Origin: an uncultured Chromatiaceae bacterium
GTDB lineage: Bacteria > Pseudomonadota > Gammaproteobacteria > Tenderiales > Tenderiaceae
DNA: 43,683 nt
Direction of reading: 5' to 3'
NCBI GenBank assembly: GCA_945787735.1
Contig: CALZIQ010000015.1
Span: 1-43,683, forward strand
Shown: positions 1-8,602 of the stretch, piece by piece
Position numbering within the stretch: the first letter of the stretch is position 1
How the letters are laid out: the number at the start of each line of letters is the position of its first letter
Notes under the pieces: generated by a model
The model's database searches: none
The model's input: only the letters and a program-made list of their open reading frames with translations
Told to the model about the DNA's origin: nothing
Program-made: the position numbers and the translations under genes

Positions 1-39
1 AATGACAACATTCCGGTTACAGTGTTTTCCAGCTGTCAT
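1..39 (-). CDS. CBS-domain protein, N-terminal 13 codons (runs off left edge)
   Basis: An ATG at 39-37 on the minus strand is preceded by a consensus AGGAGG nine bases upstream (about 49-54). The 13 visible residues (MTAGKHCNRNVVI) resemble the usual start of stand-alone CBS-pair proteins, which often begin M-x-V-G-x-x-C-N-R-x-V-V. CBS pairs usually bind adenosyl ligands such as AMP, ATP or SAM. The assignment rests on 13 residues plus a strong ribosome binding site, so the family is a suggestion; that a gene starts here is better supported. Confidence 0.5.
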   Translation of the reverse strand, partial: MTAGKHCNRNVVI

Positions 40-67
40 GTGATCACACCTCCTGGTAATTTAATGG

Positions 68-151
68 TTAAAACTCTCGTGGTGACTCAGTGGGGATCTC
101 AACTGGCGCCTCAAAAGGCTTTTCATCCGACTCCGTCTCCGGCACGCCCAT
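68..151 (-). CDS. Possible 27-residue acidic, proline-rich peptide
   Basis: A short frame starts at ATG 151-149 with a purine-rich GGAGGGAG upstream and ends with TAA at 68. The product is rich in Pro, Glu, Thr and Ser (it begins MGVPETESDEKP). The neighbouring frame just upstream encodes similar Pro/Glu/Ser-rich sequence, so this may be the in-frame tail of a longer frameshifted gene rather than a complete one. No family recognised. Confidence 0.22.
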   Translation of the reverse strand: MGVPETESDEKPFEAPVEIPTESPREF

Positions 152-340
152 GGTTCTTCTCCCTCCGGGCTTGCTGGTGGTGAGTGGGACTCAATCTCTG
201 GTGCTGGCTTTTACCTCTCCACTGTTCGGGTCATTGATAAAACCAATTGTCACATAACGTCCTCAAGCCTTCTTGGTCAGACAAAAACTATACGTATTAC
301 AGTAGCACTTCCTAACCACAATTAAATAACTTCATCATAT

Positions 341-520
341 TTAGATTAGCACCAAGATCCATAATAAATAAGGAGGCACATGTTCACCGATCAAGGAGAC
401 AACGGCAACATCAAGAACCTTCGTCATCATTATCTCACCCTGTGCATCTTTCTCTAGCAGCAATATTACTTGATGCATATAAGGCAATCTAACCGGAATA
501 AACAGGCGGCCGCCTGGCTT
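341..520 (-). pseudogene. pcm: C-terminal remnant of protein-L-isoaspartate O-methyltransferase
   Basis: Reading the minus strand in the frame with codon starts at 520, 517 and so on gives K-P-G-G-R-L-F-I-P-V, then a segment ending in L-L-L-E-K-D-A-Q-G-E-I and V-L-D-V-A-V-V-S-L-I-G-E-H, with a TAA at 341. This order matches the end of PIMT proteins (LKPGGRLVIPVG, then Q-x-L-x-L-x-E-K-x-x-x-G, then V-x-F-V-P-L-x-G). A stop codon lies three codons upstream of the Lys, and no start or catalytic N-terminal domain is present. The fragment overlaps the last about 30 bases of the truncated SAM synthetase in another frame, so the two look fused by a deletion. PIMT repairs isoaspartyl damage in aged proteins; this copy cannot be active. 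The identification is by eye from motifs. Confidence 0.55.
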
Positions 521-845
521 CCACTGCTATTTCATCAACGGGTATCTTCTTGCCCATGAATTCACTGGTGGCACGCCCTGCCAAAAAAAGTTCTATCGGT
601 GCCAGTACCTCACCGCCGTTAAAGGCCGGCTTTGATGCCCCACCCAACAACAATGCCTTGTCGACATTGTGATGCAAAATCAGGCCAAAATGATCGAGAT
701 AATAACGACATAATGCCGCACTTATGGTTTCTGCCAATGCATCGCACAAGGTGTCCGGATGGCCTGTTCCCTTACGTTCCACCATCTCTATAGAGGCAGT
801 TGACGGTAATGGCGATAACAGTGGTGTGATGGCAATAGAAAACAT
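489..845 (-). pseudogene. mat: Archaeal-type S-adenosylmethionine synthetase, N-terminal fragment
   Basis: The 118-residue product has the N-terminal hallmarks of the archaeal-type methionine adenosyltransferase (about 400 residues when complete): VERKGTGHPDTLCDALAE at about 22-39, ILHHNVDK at about 56-63, GGEVLAPIELFLAGRAT at about 77-93, then IPVDEIAVEA. Homology stops there. The last few residues (RRPPVYSG) are read from DNA that in another frame matches the C-terminus of PIMT. More than two thirds of the enzyme, including much of the active site, is missing, so it is almost certainly inactive. The start at 845 has an AAGGAA element upstream and follows the membrane-protein gene by 14 bases, which suggests the two were one operon. 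The family is clear; archaeal-type MAT also occurs sporadically in bacteria. Confidence 0.8.
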
Positions 846-859
846 CCTGTTAATTTCCT

Positions 860-1234
860 TTATTTCAAGTAAAGCATCAACTCATTGGCAGGCGGCAGCA
901 CACCAAGCCCTACCAGTATGACGATCAGTAATGTGTATCCCAGGGTGATTACAAGGCTGCCTTTCCATAAAGCACGCCTCTTTCCTTCTATTATCAACAT
1001 AGACCCTGCATGGTGCAGCAATATAAAGCCGAGAAGATTACTAAGCCAGTAGCCCAACACGAAGGCTGGCAAATAGAGCTGTTCATGAAGCAAAGAAAAA
1101 GGCAGCGCAAACAAATAGGCCAACGGCACATTCACAAACAGATCATTCCACCATGATAGCGGTGAAAGTAGGTAGCCGATAACCGCAACAATCCCGGCAT
1201 AAAAATTCGATTTTATTACCCCCATTTGTTCCAT
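860..1234 (-). CDS. Small integral membrane protein of unknown function
   Basis: A 124-residue hydrophobic protein with about four predicted membrane segments: about 11-27, about 36-50, about 55-76 (containing GYWLSNLLGFILLHH) and about 92-115 (LVITLGYTLLIVILVGLGVL). A short basic loop (EGKRRALWKG) precedes the last segment. No enzymatic motif is visible. The start could be the ATG at 1234 or the in-frame ATG three codons later, which sits at a better distance from the AGAGG upstream. It lies 14 bases ahead of the truncated SAM synthetase on the same strand and was probably co-transcribed with it. I do not recognise the family. Confidence 0.6.
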   Translation of the reverse strand: MEQMGVIKSNFYAGIVAVIGYLLSPLSWWNDLFVNVPLAYLFALPFSLLHEQLYLPAFVLGYWLSNLLGFILLHHAGSMLIIEGKRRALWKGSLVITLGYTLLIVILVGLGVLPPANELMLYLK

Positions 1235-1467
1235 GCCTCTTATTCCAATAGCAGCACATCATATAAAAGTACCCATTGAGCCAGAACACCTGAATCAGCT
1301 TTTGTGCTTTTGCGCATTCCCGACTGCATTCAGCCACGTACTTTTGCAATGATTGCATTCACCTTTCAAGCTCCCTTTGAAATTTCAGTCACCGCCACGA
1401 AATAATTACTATTATTAGAGTTACCCTTATCTTAATAATTGTATTAGAAATTTTATGGAGTCTTCAT

Positions 1468-2292
1468 GTGAAGGATAGTGCATGCATAGCATTCCTGCAG
1501 TGGGCTTTACCCCAATTACGCCTGCGCTGGCCGGGCTTTCGCAAAGTATATGGACAGGTGAGCAACCGCCTAAGCCATCGCCTTAGAGAGCTGCAACTCA
1601 CCGACCTAGACACATATCGCGAATATCTTGAAGGACACGCCGAGGAGTGGTCTGTTCTTGACCGGATGTGTCGCATCACTATCTCACGTTTCTATCGCGA
1701 CAAACGGGTGTTTCAATTGATTGGTGAAGTCGTATTGCCTGCGTTGGCAGAATTGGCTATGGCCAGGAGAGAACACGAAATCCGTTGCTGGAGCGCGGGT
1801 TGCGCCGCAGGCGAAGAGGCGTATACCCTGACATTAGTCTGGCATTGGCATGTTTGCACTCAATATCCCGGCATTGAACTAAAGATTATTGCCACCGACA
1901 CTGACCTCCACCTGCTCCAGCGCGCCCAAAACGCCTGTTATCCCTGGAGTAGCGTTAAAGCCTTGCCGGAGGCGTGGCGTGATCAAGCTTTTGATAGGCA
2001 AGCTAACGAGTTTTGCCTTCAAACACTTTACCGTGAGAACGTAAGTTTTATACAACAAGACATCCGCCAAGCCATGCCTGAAGCTACGTTCCATATGATC
2101 TTTTGTCGTAACCTCGCATTCACCTATTTTGAGCCACTGTTACAGCACAAAATCCTGGCTGATCTTGCCCGGCATCTTGGCCCCGGCGGCGTGCTAGTCA
2201 TCGGCGTCCACGAGATCCTGCCCGACGAGGGGCAAGGTTTCGAGCGCTGGTTCCCGCGCTTGCAGATTTTTCGCAAATCGAACCGGTATTAA
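1468..2292 (+). CDS. CheR-like SAM-dependent methyltransferase
   Basis: A 274-residue protein with the CheR architecture: an N-terminal helical domain (about 1-80) ending in the TISRFYRD segment that corresponds to the CheR T-x-F-F-R-D region, then a Rossmann methyltransferase domain with the SAM-binding loop WSAGCAAGEEAYT (residues 108-120), ATDTD (about 142-146) and the IFCRN motif (about 211-215). Classical CheR methylates glutamates of chemoreceptors, but there is no che gene or receptor in this window, and some CheR-like enzymes act outside chemotaxis, so the substrate is unknown. Translation starts at GTG 1468, with TGGAG about eight bases upstream; the nearby ATGs are out of frame. The stop is separated by only two bases from the next gene, so the two are translationally coupled. 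Confidence 0.85.
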   Translation: MKDSACIAFLQWALPQLRLRWPGFRKVYGQVSNRLSHRLRELQLTDLDTYREYLEGHAEEWSVLDRMCRITISRFYRDKRVFQLIGEVVLPALAELAMARREHEIRCWSAGCAAGEEAYTLTLVWHWHVCTQYPGIELKIIATDTDLHLLQRAQNACYPWSSVKALPEAWRDQAFDRQANEFCLQTLYRENVSFIQQDIRQAMPEATFHMIFCRNLAFTYFEPLLQHKILADLARHLGPGGVLVIGVHEILPDEGQGFERWFPRLQIFRKSNRY

Positions 2293-2294
2293 TA

Positions 2295-2930
2295 ATGGAC
2301 AATAAAATGCGTTGTGAACTACTGACATGGGGGGAGATCCGGCGTCTGGCAAGACGCCTGGCGAAATTAATTCATACGTCCGATTATCACCCTGATGTCA
2401 TTATTGCCATCGCCCGTGGCGGTTACGTGCCCGCCCGCTTGGTTTGTGATTTTCTCGACATCTACAACCTCACCAGTATACGGGTCGCCCATTACACATC
2501 TGGTGCTGACAAGGGCCAGACCGCGCGACTCTCGTCACCCTTAAATGTCGACGTGCACGACCTCAGAGTTCTGATCATTGATGATGTCAGTGATACGGGC
2601 GACACCTTGCAAGTAACACTGGACCATGTACGCAGCTTTAATCCGGCCGAGGTGAAGATCGGCGTCTTGCATCATAAAACAGTTTCCAGTATTGAGCCGG
2701 ACTTCTATGCCAAGAAGATAATCAAATGGCGTTGGCTCATCTACCCGTGGGCCGTGATTGAAGACCTCTCTGGTTTTATCGCGGCAATGGAGCCTGCCCC
2801 CAAGTCGATGACAGAGGCAAGCGACCGGCTTGAAAAAGAACACAGCATTAATGTAAGCCAGACAATGCTCGAAGATGTTTATGCTCTTTTACATAAAGCA
2901 ACATGCCGAACATCCAAACATCCGACCTGA
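2295..2930 (+). CDS. Phosphoribosyltransferase (COG2236-like, purine PRT type)
   Basis: A 211-residue type I phosphoribosyltransferase. The PRPP-binding loop VLIIDDVSDTGDTL is at residues 92-105, preceded by the flexible-loop region and the VIIAIARGGYVPARL segment (about 35-49) typical of the PRT fold. The sequence resembles the archaeal-type purine phosphoribosyltransferases (COG2236) more than bacterial Hpt or Gpt, and is longer than most because of a helical C-terminal extension. The expected activity is transfer of phosphoribose from PRPP to a purine base; the base cannot be fixed from sequence. Its ATG is two bases after the stop of the CheR-like gene; a second in-frame ATG lies four codons in. 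It converges with lon. Confidence 0.8.
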   Translation: MDNKMRCELLTWGEIRRLARRLAKLIHTSDYHPDVIIAIARGGYVPARLVCDFLDIYNLTSIRVAHYTSGADKGQTARLSSPLNVDVHDLRVLIIDDVSDTGDTLQVTLDHVRSFNPAEVKIGVLHHKTVSSIEPDFYAKKIIKWRWLIYPWAVIEDLSGFIAAMEPAPKSMTEASDRLEKEHSINVSQTMLEDVYALLHKATCRTSKHPT

Positions 2931-2996
2931 CTAGGGCCTGTTATTGGCATGCCGCGTATAACGGCGATACAACAAGGTTAACGTCAAATTTCATGT

Positions 2997-5360
2997 TCAT
3001 CTCAAGCCACTGGCCACTTTTTGATCAGCGCTTGTATCTGTGGTTGAGATGATGGCAGCAAGCAATGCCTCGTCGATGCCTTCGACATAAACGAACTCAA
3101 GCGACTCACGAACATGCTCGGGTAACTCTCGCAGATCTTTCTGGTTTTCTTTCGGCAGGATGATGCGGCGGATACCGGCGCGATGTGCCGCAAGTACTTT
3201 TTCTTTAACACCACCAACAGGCAATACCAAGCCACTCAGGGTGATTTCGCCGGTCATGGCGGTATCGCTGCGAACCGGCCTGTCAAGATAGAGCGATGCC
3301 AAGGCCGTTGCCATGGTGATACCCGCCGAGGGGCCATCCTTGGGCACCGCACCGGCGGGGACATGAATGTGCACACCGGATTTACGAATTATTTCTTTGT
3401 CTATCTTCAGGGCAGCTGCATTGGCCCAAACATAGCTTTGCGCAGTTTTGGCCGACTCTTGCATGACAACACCAAGTTGCCCGGTTAGCGTCAGCTCTTT
3501 ACCCTCGGCCAACAATGCCGCTTCAACATAAAGCACATCGCCACCCGCCTCCGTCCACGCCAACCCTGCCGCCACACCGGCAGCAAGTTGTTGCCGGGCT
3601 TGCTCAGCGTAGAAGTGTTCCGGGCCTAAAATCTCCACCAGCATATTAGGAGTGATGGTCACCGCTGCACTATCCCCCCTGGCCACTCTAGTCGCAATCT
3701 TGCGGGCAATACTGCCGATGGTTCGCTCTAATTCACGCACACCTGCCTCGCGGGTGTAGCGGCGAATAATGTAACTGAGCGCTTCATCGGCTATGCGCAA
3801 TAGCTCGCCACTCAGCCCGGCCTCTTCCAGCCGCCGAGGGATCAAGTAAAGCCGTGCTATTTGGGCCTTCTCTTCATCACTGTAACCGGCCAGGCGCATT
3901 ACCTCCATGCGATCCAGAAGTGGTTTAGGAATGTTGTCGAGCGTGTTGGCGGTAGTAATAAAAAACACTTTGGATAAATCAAAAGGCATGTCGAGATAGT
4001 TGTCATGGAACTCAGAATTCTGCGCCGGATCAAGTATTTCCATCAGGGCGGCGGCAGGGTCACCGCGATAATCCTGGCCAAGTTTGTCAATTTCGTCCAG
4101 CATCAGCAGTGGATTCCTAACGCCTGCTCGGCGAATGGCCTGTAGGATGCGCCCAGGCATGGCACCGATATAGGTGCGGCGATGGCCACGCAATTCAGCC
4201 TCATCGTGTAAACCGCCCAGACTCATGCGCTCGAATTTTCGCCCCATTGCCCGGGCGATAGATTGGCCGACCGATGTTTTACCCACCCCGGGTGGTCCGA
4301 CAAAACAGAGAATTGGCGCCTTGGCGTGTGGGTTGAGTTTCATTACCGCCAAGTGTTCGATAATGCGTTGCTTGATATCTTTGAGGTCGAAGTGATCCTC
4401 ATCGAGGATTTTCTGGCTGCGATCCAGGTCAAGCAGGTCTTCTGTGGTCTGGGTCCAGGGCAGTTCGATGGCCAGCTCGACATAGGTCCGGGTCAGTTGA
4501 TAGTCAGGCGACACAGCCGACATACGTTCGAGGCGATTCAACTCCTTCTCAACTTCCTTGCGCACAGTTTCAGGCAGTTCTGCCTTTTCCAGTTTCTGGC
4601 GCAACTCAGTCACATCGGCCTGTTCAGGCCGCTGTTCACCCAGCTCGTCCTGAATCGTGCGCATTTGTTGGCGCAGTAGATACTCCCGCTGTTCACGTCC
4701 TAGCTTGGATTCAACTTGGCTTGAAATCTGCTGCCGCAACTCAAGCACTTGGATTTCATGATTTAAATAGCCGTTCATCAGCTCAAACAGTTCCCGCTGG
4801 GTTTGAGCAGACAGTATTGATATTTCCTTTTCAACATCAAATGATAACAAGGTGGCTAACAGATAAGCCTGGTTCACTGGCTTCTCAACATCCGACAAAA
4901 TAAAGCTCAGATTCATCTGCATCCGAGGCTTAACCAGTCCCAACATTTTATTGGCTAACACAATCATCTCGCGCTGCAAGGCTTCAATCTCTGTACTCGT
5001 ATCAGATAGCTCGGGCAAATAGCGCAGGTTGCTATTGAGATAGGGTTTTTCCAATACCATGCCCAGGTGTTTAACACGGGAAATTCCATGCACCTCAAGA
5101 TGAAATGTATGATCGAGGCGAACCATCTTTTTAATAACAGCCACCGTGCCAATGTCATATAAGTCTTTCTCGCCTGGCTCATCAACGTCAGCACTGCGTT
5201 GTGTAAAAATGGCAATTGTCTTGTCTTCACTGCTTAAGGCGGCTTCAATCGCGGCCATTGAAGCAGAACGAGTAACAACCAGTGGCATACCTAAGTACGG
5301 AAACAAAACACTGTTTTTTATTGGCAAAACCGGCAGCGTCGTTTTTTCCGAATAATCCAT
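2997..5360 (-). CDS. lon: ATP-dependent protease Lon
   Basis: A 787-residue LonA protease, close to the E. coli length of 784. It has an N-terminal LON substrate-binding domain (about 8-200), a coiled-coil segment (about 200-290), an AAA+ domain with Walker A GPPGVGKT (355-362) and Walker B LLMLDEID, and a C-terminal serine protease domain with the catalytic Ser in PKDGPSAG (S678) and the Lys in GGVKEKV (K719). It degrades misfolded and regulatory proteins in the cytoplasm. Its start codon overlaps the hsp20 stop by one base (TAATG), so holdase and protease are translationally coupled. With groEL further upstream it belongs to a protein-quality-control block. A second, housekeeping Lon elsewhere in the genome is possible, because this locus looks accessory. 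Confidence 0.97.
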   Translation of the reverse strand: MDYSEKTTLPVLPIKNSVLFPYLGMPLVVTRSASMAAIEAALSSEDKTIAIFTQRSADVDEPGEKDLYDIGTVAVIKKMVRLDHTFHLEVHGISRVKHLGMVLEKPYLNSNLRYLPELSDTSTEIEALQREMIVLANKMLGLVKPRMQMNLSFILSDVEKPVNQAYLLATLLSFDVEKEISILSAQTQRELFELMNGYLNHEIQVLELRQQISSQVESKLGREQREYLLRQQMRTIQDELGEQRPEQADVTELRQKLEKAELPETVRKEVEKELNRLERMSAVSPDYQLTRTYVELAIELPWTQTTEDLLDLDRSQKILDEDHFDLKDIKQRIIEHLAVMKLNPHAKAPILCFVGPPGVGKTSVGQSIARAMGRKFERMSLGGLHDEAELRGHRRTYIGAMPGRILQAIRRAGVRNPLLMLDEIDKLGQDYRGDPAAALMEILDPAQNSEFHDNYLDMPFDLSKVFFITTANTLDNIPKPLLDRMEVMRLAGYSDEEKAQIARLYLIPRRLEEAGLSGELLRIADEALSYIIRRYTREAGVRELERTIGSIARKIATRVARGDSAAVTITPNMLVEILGPEHFYAEQARQQLAAGVAAGLAWTEAGGDVLYVEAALLAEGKELTLTGQLGVVMQESAKTAQSYVWANAAALKIDKEIIRKSGVHIHVPAGAVPKDGPSAGITMATALASLYLDRPVRSDTAMTGEITLSGLVLPVGGVKEKVLAAHRAGIRRIILPKENQKDLRELPEHVRESLEFVYVEGIDEALLAAIISTTDTSADQKVASGLR

Positions 5361-5737
5361 TACGATTTTTCCTTTGCTTGAATACGGATGAATAACATAC
5401 CGTCTTGGTAATCCGTCTGGATCAAGGCATTATTTGCATCGAAAGGCAGTTCCAATGTCCGTTCAAAACGATTGTAGGAAATTTCCATCGAGTAGGTTTG
5501 ATGCCCTTCCTGAATCTGAAGATCGCGACGCTGACCCTTGAGCGTGAGGAAATGTTCGTTGGTGCTCAACTCTATGTCCTCTTGTTTTACCCCTGCCAGA
5601 TCGATCTTGATTAACCACGCTTCGTCACAACGATAAATATCCACCGCAGGCTGCCATGCAGGCTGAAATGACTGTCCACTTGACTGAGGTAATGACTGCA
5701 TTAATTTTGATAACGGAGTTACCATCACTTTTTTCAC
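5360..5737 (-). CDS. Small heat-shock protein, Hsp20/alpha-crystallin family
   Basis: A short 125-residue Hsp20. The alpha-crystallin domain spans about 30-122: CDEAWLIKIDLAGVKQEDIEL, then LTLKGQRR, FERTLELPF and DGMLFIRIQAK. It would hold unfolding proteins for refolding or degradation. The protein ends (KEKS) almost directly after the last beta strand, so the C-terminal I-x-I tail that usually mediates oligomer assembly is absent. The start is GTG at 5737 with a G-rich element upstream; an in-frame ATG lies four codons later. The TAA stop shares one base with the ATG of lon. The upstream spacer shows no convincing sigma-32 promoter by eye. Confidence 0.92.
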   Translation of the reverse strand: MKKVMVTPLSKLMQSLPQSSGQSFQPAWQPAVDIYRCDEAWLIKIDLAGVKQEDIELSTNEHFLTLKGQRRDLQIQEGHQTYSMEISYNRFERTLELPFDANNALIQTDYQDGMLFIRIQAKEKS

Positions 5738-5981
5738 TCAGACCCCCTGCTTTTTACGGTGGCATCTATTTTTCGTGAGGACTCAATACCTGTCTGTTGT
5801 ATTGTTTTAGGTTAAGTATAGATCTGAGACGTGCGCCTATCGACGTCATTGGTGTCTAGCCTGTCGATGTCCTGGGAAAACTGATTCGACGTTCAGGCGC
5901 CCTCTTGTTGAAACACATGCGCCTGCATATTCCGGCCATTGTGCAGTGCTTTTTAATTCGCCTCTACACGAAGCACTCAGG

Positions 5982-6227
5982 CTACGGGTTATCCGGATCG
6001 CAACCAGCTTCCCTAACCCAGACACCCTTTTCGCAACGCAACAGCTCGCCACTACCGCTACAGCCAAAGCTGCCACTGTCATAAACAACATTGTTGAAAT
6101 AACAGACGCCCTCTTCTTCTAGCTCTTGCGCGATCTCTTCAAACTGCTCATCCGTTTCTTCCATGATCGGCGATGTTTTTGCTTCAGGATCTGGCGCACC
6201 GAGATTATGTCGCTGTTGATTTGTCAT
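5982..6227 (-). CDS. Small cysteine-containing protein, DUF1496-like
   Basis: An 81-residue protein. The start is placed at ATG 6227 because AAGGAG lies six to seven bases upstream; longer in-frame starts have no such site. The N-terminal half is charged and acidic (ETDEQFEEIAQELEEEG). The C-terminal half has four Cys in a small-domain pattern (G-V-C-Y-F-N-N-V-V-Y-D-S-G, then C-S-G-S-G-E-L-L-R-C and G-V-W-V-R-E-A-G-C), which resembles DUF1496-type domains. There is no signal peptide. It is 28 bases downstream of the PilZ gene on the same strand. Function unknown. Confidence 0.65.
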   Translation of the reverse strand: MTNQQRHNLGAPDPEAKTSPIMEETDEQFEEIAQELEEEGVCYFNNVVYDSGSFGCSGSGELLRCEKGVWVREAGCDPDNP

Positions 6228-6255
6228 AACTAACTCCTTGGTCATTCTGATTGCT

Positions 6256-6561
6256 CTATTTAAGGTGCTGTTCAGGCAACAACTGTCGAAATTCCGAATC
6301 ATAGGCCAGCATCAAACCCACAGACTTGGGGCCGGCATGGATTACCAAGGAGGGAAAGCAACAACTGATACCACGTGGATGCCCCGCTTTAACTAAATCC
6401 ACATCCACTATCTCGCCACTATTCAGTGCTACATTGGGAGGTTCAATACCAATTCCATACATACTCATATCAATCGTCTCGGCAGTGGCGACAATACGCC
6501 CCTGCTGGACAAGCCTGACAGTAAACTTGGCGGGTTCACGCGCATGCAAGCGCTGCTCCAT
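6256..6561 (-). CDS. PilZ-domain protein
   Basis: A 101-residue single-domain protein. The start at ATG 6561 is fixed by a consensus AAGGAGG about eight bases upstream; a longer reading frame would overlap the DUF2934 gene. It carries the two PilZ signatures that bind cyclic di-GMP: R-x-x-x-R (RLHAR, residues 4-8) and D-x-S-x-x-G (DMSMYGIGI, about 31-39), followed by the beta-barrel core. A cyclic di-GMP receptor role is inferred from these residues. It lies between a DUF2934 gene and a DUF1496-like gene in the stress block, with short spacers. Confidence 0.8.
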   Translation of the reverse strand: MEQRLHAREPAKFTVRLVQQGRIVATAETIDMSMYGIGIEPPNVALNSGEIVDVDLVKAGHPRGISCCFPSLVIHAGPKSVGLMLAYDSEFRQLLPEQHLK

Positions 6562-6574
6562 TATTTCAACCTCC

Positions 6575-6784
6575 TTATTGAGACAAACTGGCATTAATCT
6601 GGCTCTCCGCCTCAAGCCAATCCCCCAGCTCGTCGCCTGGGCTAAAACCACGTTGTTCGGCAAGAAAATAGGCGGCCTCGCTAATCATGTGCTGACGTTC
6701 GGCACTCATGACCGTCGCAGCTTGTGCTGATTTTTTCTGCCCCACTTTTATGGGTGCTGGGGATTTTTTCTTTGACTTAGACAC
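6575..6784 (-). CDS. DUF2934-domain protein
   Basis: A 69-residue protein starting at GTG 6784, with a perfect AAGGAGG about six bases upstream. The first 20 residues are Lys/Ser/Pro-rich (MSKSKKKSPAPIKVGQKK). The rest matches the DUF2934 pattern I-x-x-x-A-Y-x-x-A-E-x-x-G-x-x-x-G-x-x-x-x-D-W-L-x-A-E (ISEAAYFLAEQRGFSPGDE, then LGDWLEAE). DUF2934 proteins are short, widespread in proteobacteria and of unknown function. It ends 13 bases before the PilZ gene. Confidence 0.75.
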   Translation of the reverse strand: MSKSKKKSPAPIKVGQKKSAQAATVMSAERQHMISEAAYFLAEQRGFSPGDELGDWLEAESQINASLSQ

Positions 6785-6953
6785 TATTTTCCTCCTTGCT
6801 ATTATAAATTTTCAAATATGGAAACCGGGAATGCTTATATTTGCCTTCAGCAAACAACTATAGAACGTATTCAGCCACTGAGCCTTAACATGACTAAAAC
6901 GCCGCTATTGATATTAATCACGTGCCGGGGCATGACATGGGTTAATCAATAGC

Positions 6954-8570
6954 TCACATCATCTCCATGCCGGGCATTGCCTTTTCCTGCGGCAATACAA
7001 CGATAGTTGCCTCAGTCGTGATCATCAAGCCAGCTATTGATGCGGCATTCTGTAACGCTACCCGCACCACCTTGGTTGGGTCCAAAACTCCCATTTCCAT
7101 CATGTCGCCATAGGCTTCAGTCTGGGCATTGTAGCCGTAGTTGGCGCTATTTTCCTTGACCTTATTCACCACCACCGAAGGCTCCTTACCCGCATTGGCG
7201 ACTATCTCGCGCAAGGGCTGCTCCACCGCCCGCAAGACGATATTGATGCCTATCTCTTGGTCATGATTATCCACCTTCATCCCCTTTTTCCTGACGGCTT
7301 GCAAGGCTCGAATCAAGGCAACGCCACCCCCTGGCACGACACCTTCTTCGACAGCGGCACGGGTTGCGTGCAAAGCGTCGTCGACGCGGTCCTTTTTCTC
7401 CTTCATGGCCATCTCGGTGGCTGCCCCCACTTTGATCACCGCGACACCCCCGGCCAGCTTGGCCATCCGTTCTTGCAGTTTTTCCTTGTCGTAGTCAGCG
7501 CTCGCCTCGTCGATCTCTTTACGCAGCAATGCGACACGGGCGTCGATATCGACTGTCTTGCCACTGCCGCCGACAATGGTAGTCTCGTCTTTGGCTACCA
7601 CCACCCGCTTGGCTGAACCCAGATCATCGAGCGTGGCTTTCTCAAGGCTAAGTCCTAACTCATCTGAGATCACCGTGCCGCCGCTGACGACGGCAATGTC
7701 TTGCAGCATCGCCTTACGTCTATCGCCGAACCCCGGCGCTTTTACCGCAGTCACCTTGATGATGCCGCGCATGGCATTAACCACCAGCGTGGCCAGGGCC
7801 TCGCCCTCTATATCTTCGGCGATGACCAGCAAAGGTTTGCCTGACTTCGCCACGCTTTCTAACAGGGGTAAAAGCTCGCGAATGTTCGACAACTTCTTTT
7901 CGTAAAGGAGGATATAGGGCTCCTCGAGTTCCGCACACATCTCATCTGGTTTGTTAATGAAATAGGGGGACAGATAGCCGCGGTCAAACTGCATGCCCTC
8001 GACCACCTCTAGCTCGCTCTCCAGGCCGGAGCCCTCCTCGACCGTGATCACGCCTTCATTGCCGACCTTTGCCATGGCATCGGCGATGAGCTGGCCGATG
8101 GAGGCATCTAAATTGGCAGAGATGGTGCCAACCTGGGCAATGGACTTGCTGTCCTCGCAAGGTATGGAAATTGTCTTGAGTTCTTCGACCAGGGCATCAG
8201 TCGCTTTGTCGATACCCCGCTTCAGGTCCATCGGATTCATGCCGGCGGCAACCGCCTTGAGTCCCTCGGTGAACATGGATTCGGCCAGCACCGTTGCCGT
8301 GGTCGTGCCGTCACCGGCAAGCACTGATGTATGCGCCGCTACCTCCTTGACCATCTGTGCACCCATGTTTTCGAACTCGTCCAACAACTCGATCTCCTTG
8401 GCAACTGAGACACCGTCTTTAGTGACCGCTGGGGCGCCGTATGGCTTTTGAATAACGACATTACGCCCCCTAGGCCCCAAGGTCGCTTTAACAGCTCGGG
8501 CAAGTATACTAGCCCCACGGGCCATGCCTTCCCTGGCCTCATTACCAAATGCAATCTGTTTTGCTGTCAT
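6954..8570 (-). CDS. groEL: Chaperonin GroEL (divergent, probably accessory copy)
   Basis: A 538-residue group I chaperonin. It keeps the ATP-binding [11 protein letters not shown] segment with D87 at the canonical position, [10 protein letters not shown] (31-40), the hinge and apical domains, and the closing equatorial part. The C-terminus ends [10 protein letters not shown], not the Gly-Gly-Met repeat tail of housekeeping GroEL. GGAG lies about seven bases upstream of the ATG. Directly upstream, only the C-terminal half of GroES remains, so this copy has no intact co-chaperonin beside it and would need GroES from another locus. The downstream genes on the same strand run to hsp20 and lon. 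Confidence 0.95.
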   Translation of the reverse strand: MTAKQIAFGNEAREGMARGASILARAVKATLGPRGRNVVIQKPYGAPAVTKDGVSVAKEIELLDEFENMGAQMVKEVAAHTSVLAGDGTTTATVLAESMFTEGLKAVAAGMNPMDLKRGIDKATDALVEELKTISIPCEDSKSIAQVGTISANLDASIGQLIADAMAKVGNEGVITVEEGSGLESELEVVEGMQFDRGYLSPYFINKPDEMCAELEEPYILLYEKKLSNIRELLPLLESVAKSGKPLLVIAEDIEGEALATLVVNAMRGIIKVTAVKAPGFGDRRKAMLQDIAVVSGGTVISDELGLSLEKATLDDLGSAKRVVVAKDETTIVGGSGKTVDIDARVALLRKEIDEASADYDKEKLQERMAKLAGGVAVIKVGAATEMAMKEKKDRVDDALHATRAAVEEGVVPGGGVALIRALQAVRKKGMKVDNHDQEIGINIVLRAVEQPLREIVANAGKEPSVVVNKVKENSANYGYNAQTEAYGDMMEMGVLDPTKVVRVALQNAASIAGLMITTEATIVVLPQEKAMPGMEMM

Positions 8571-8602
8571 CGCAATTCTCCGCCAAGAATAAAGGTCGTT
8601 TG

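Noticed and set aside
380-457. 25-codon plus-strand frame with a strong AAGGAGG
   Set aside because: It is antisense to the PIMT-like remnant, has no domain, and the purine run is also explained by codons on the other strand.
1143-1358. 71-codon Cys-rich minus-strand frame overlapping the start of the small membrane protein
   Set aside because: Its last third is the wrong frame of a hydrophobic protein with clear membrane segments; the remaining 40 codons match no family I know.
5738-5981. Possible heat-shock promoter upstream of hsp20-lon
   Set aside because: A TATACT-like -10 is present near 5815, but no -35 at a proper distance and no sigma-32 consensus could be matched.
6954-8570. Long antisense open frames across groEL, lon, gdhB, sucA and the protease
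   Set aside because: These mirror GC-rich codons of well-conserved genes and show no domain or independent ribosome binding site.
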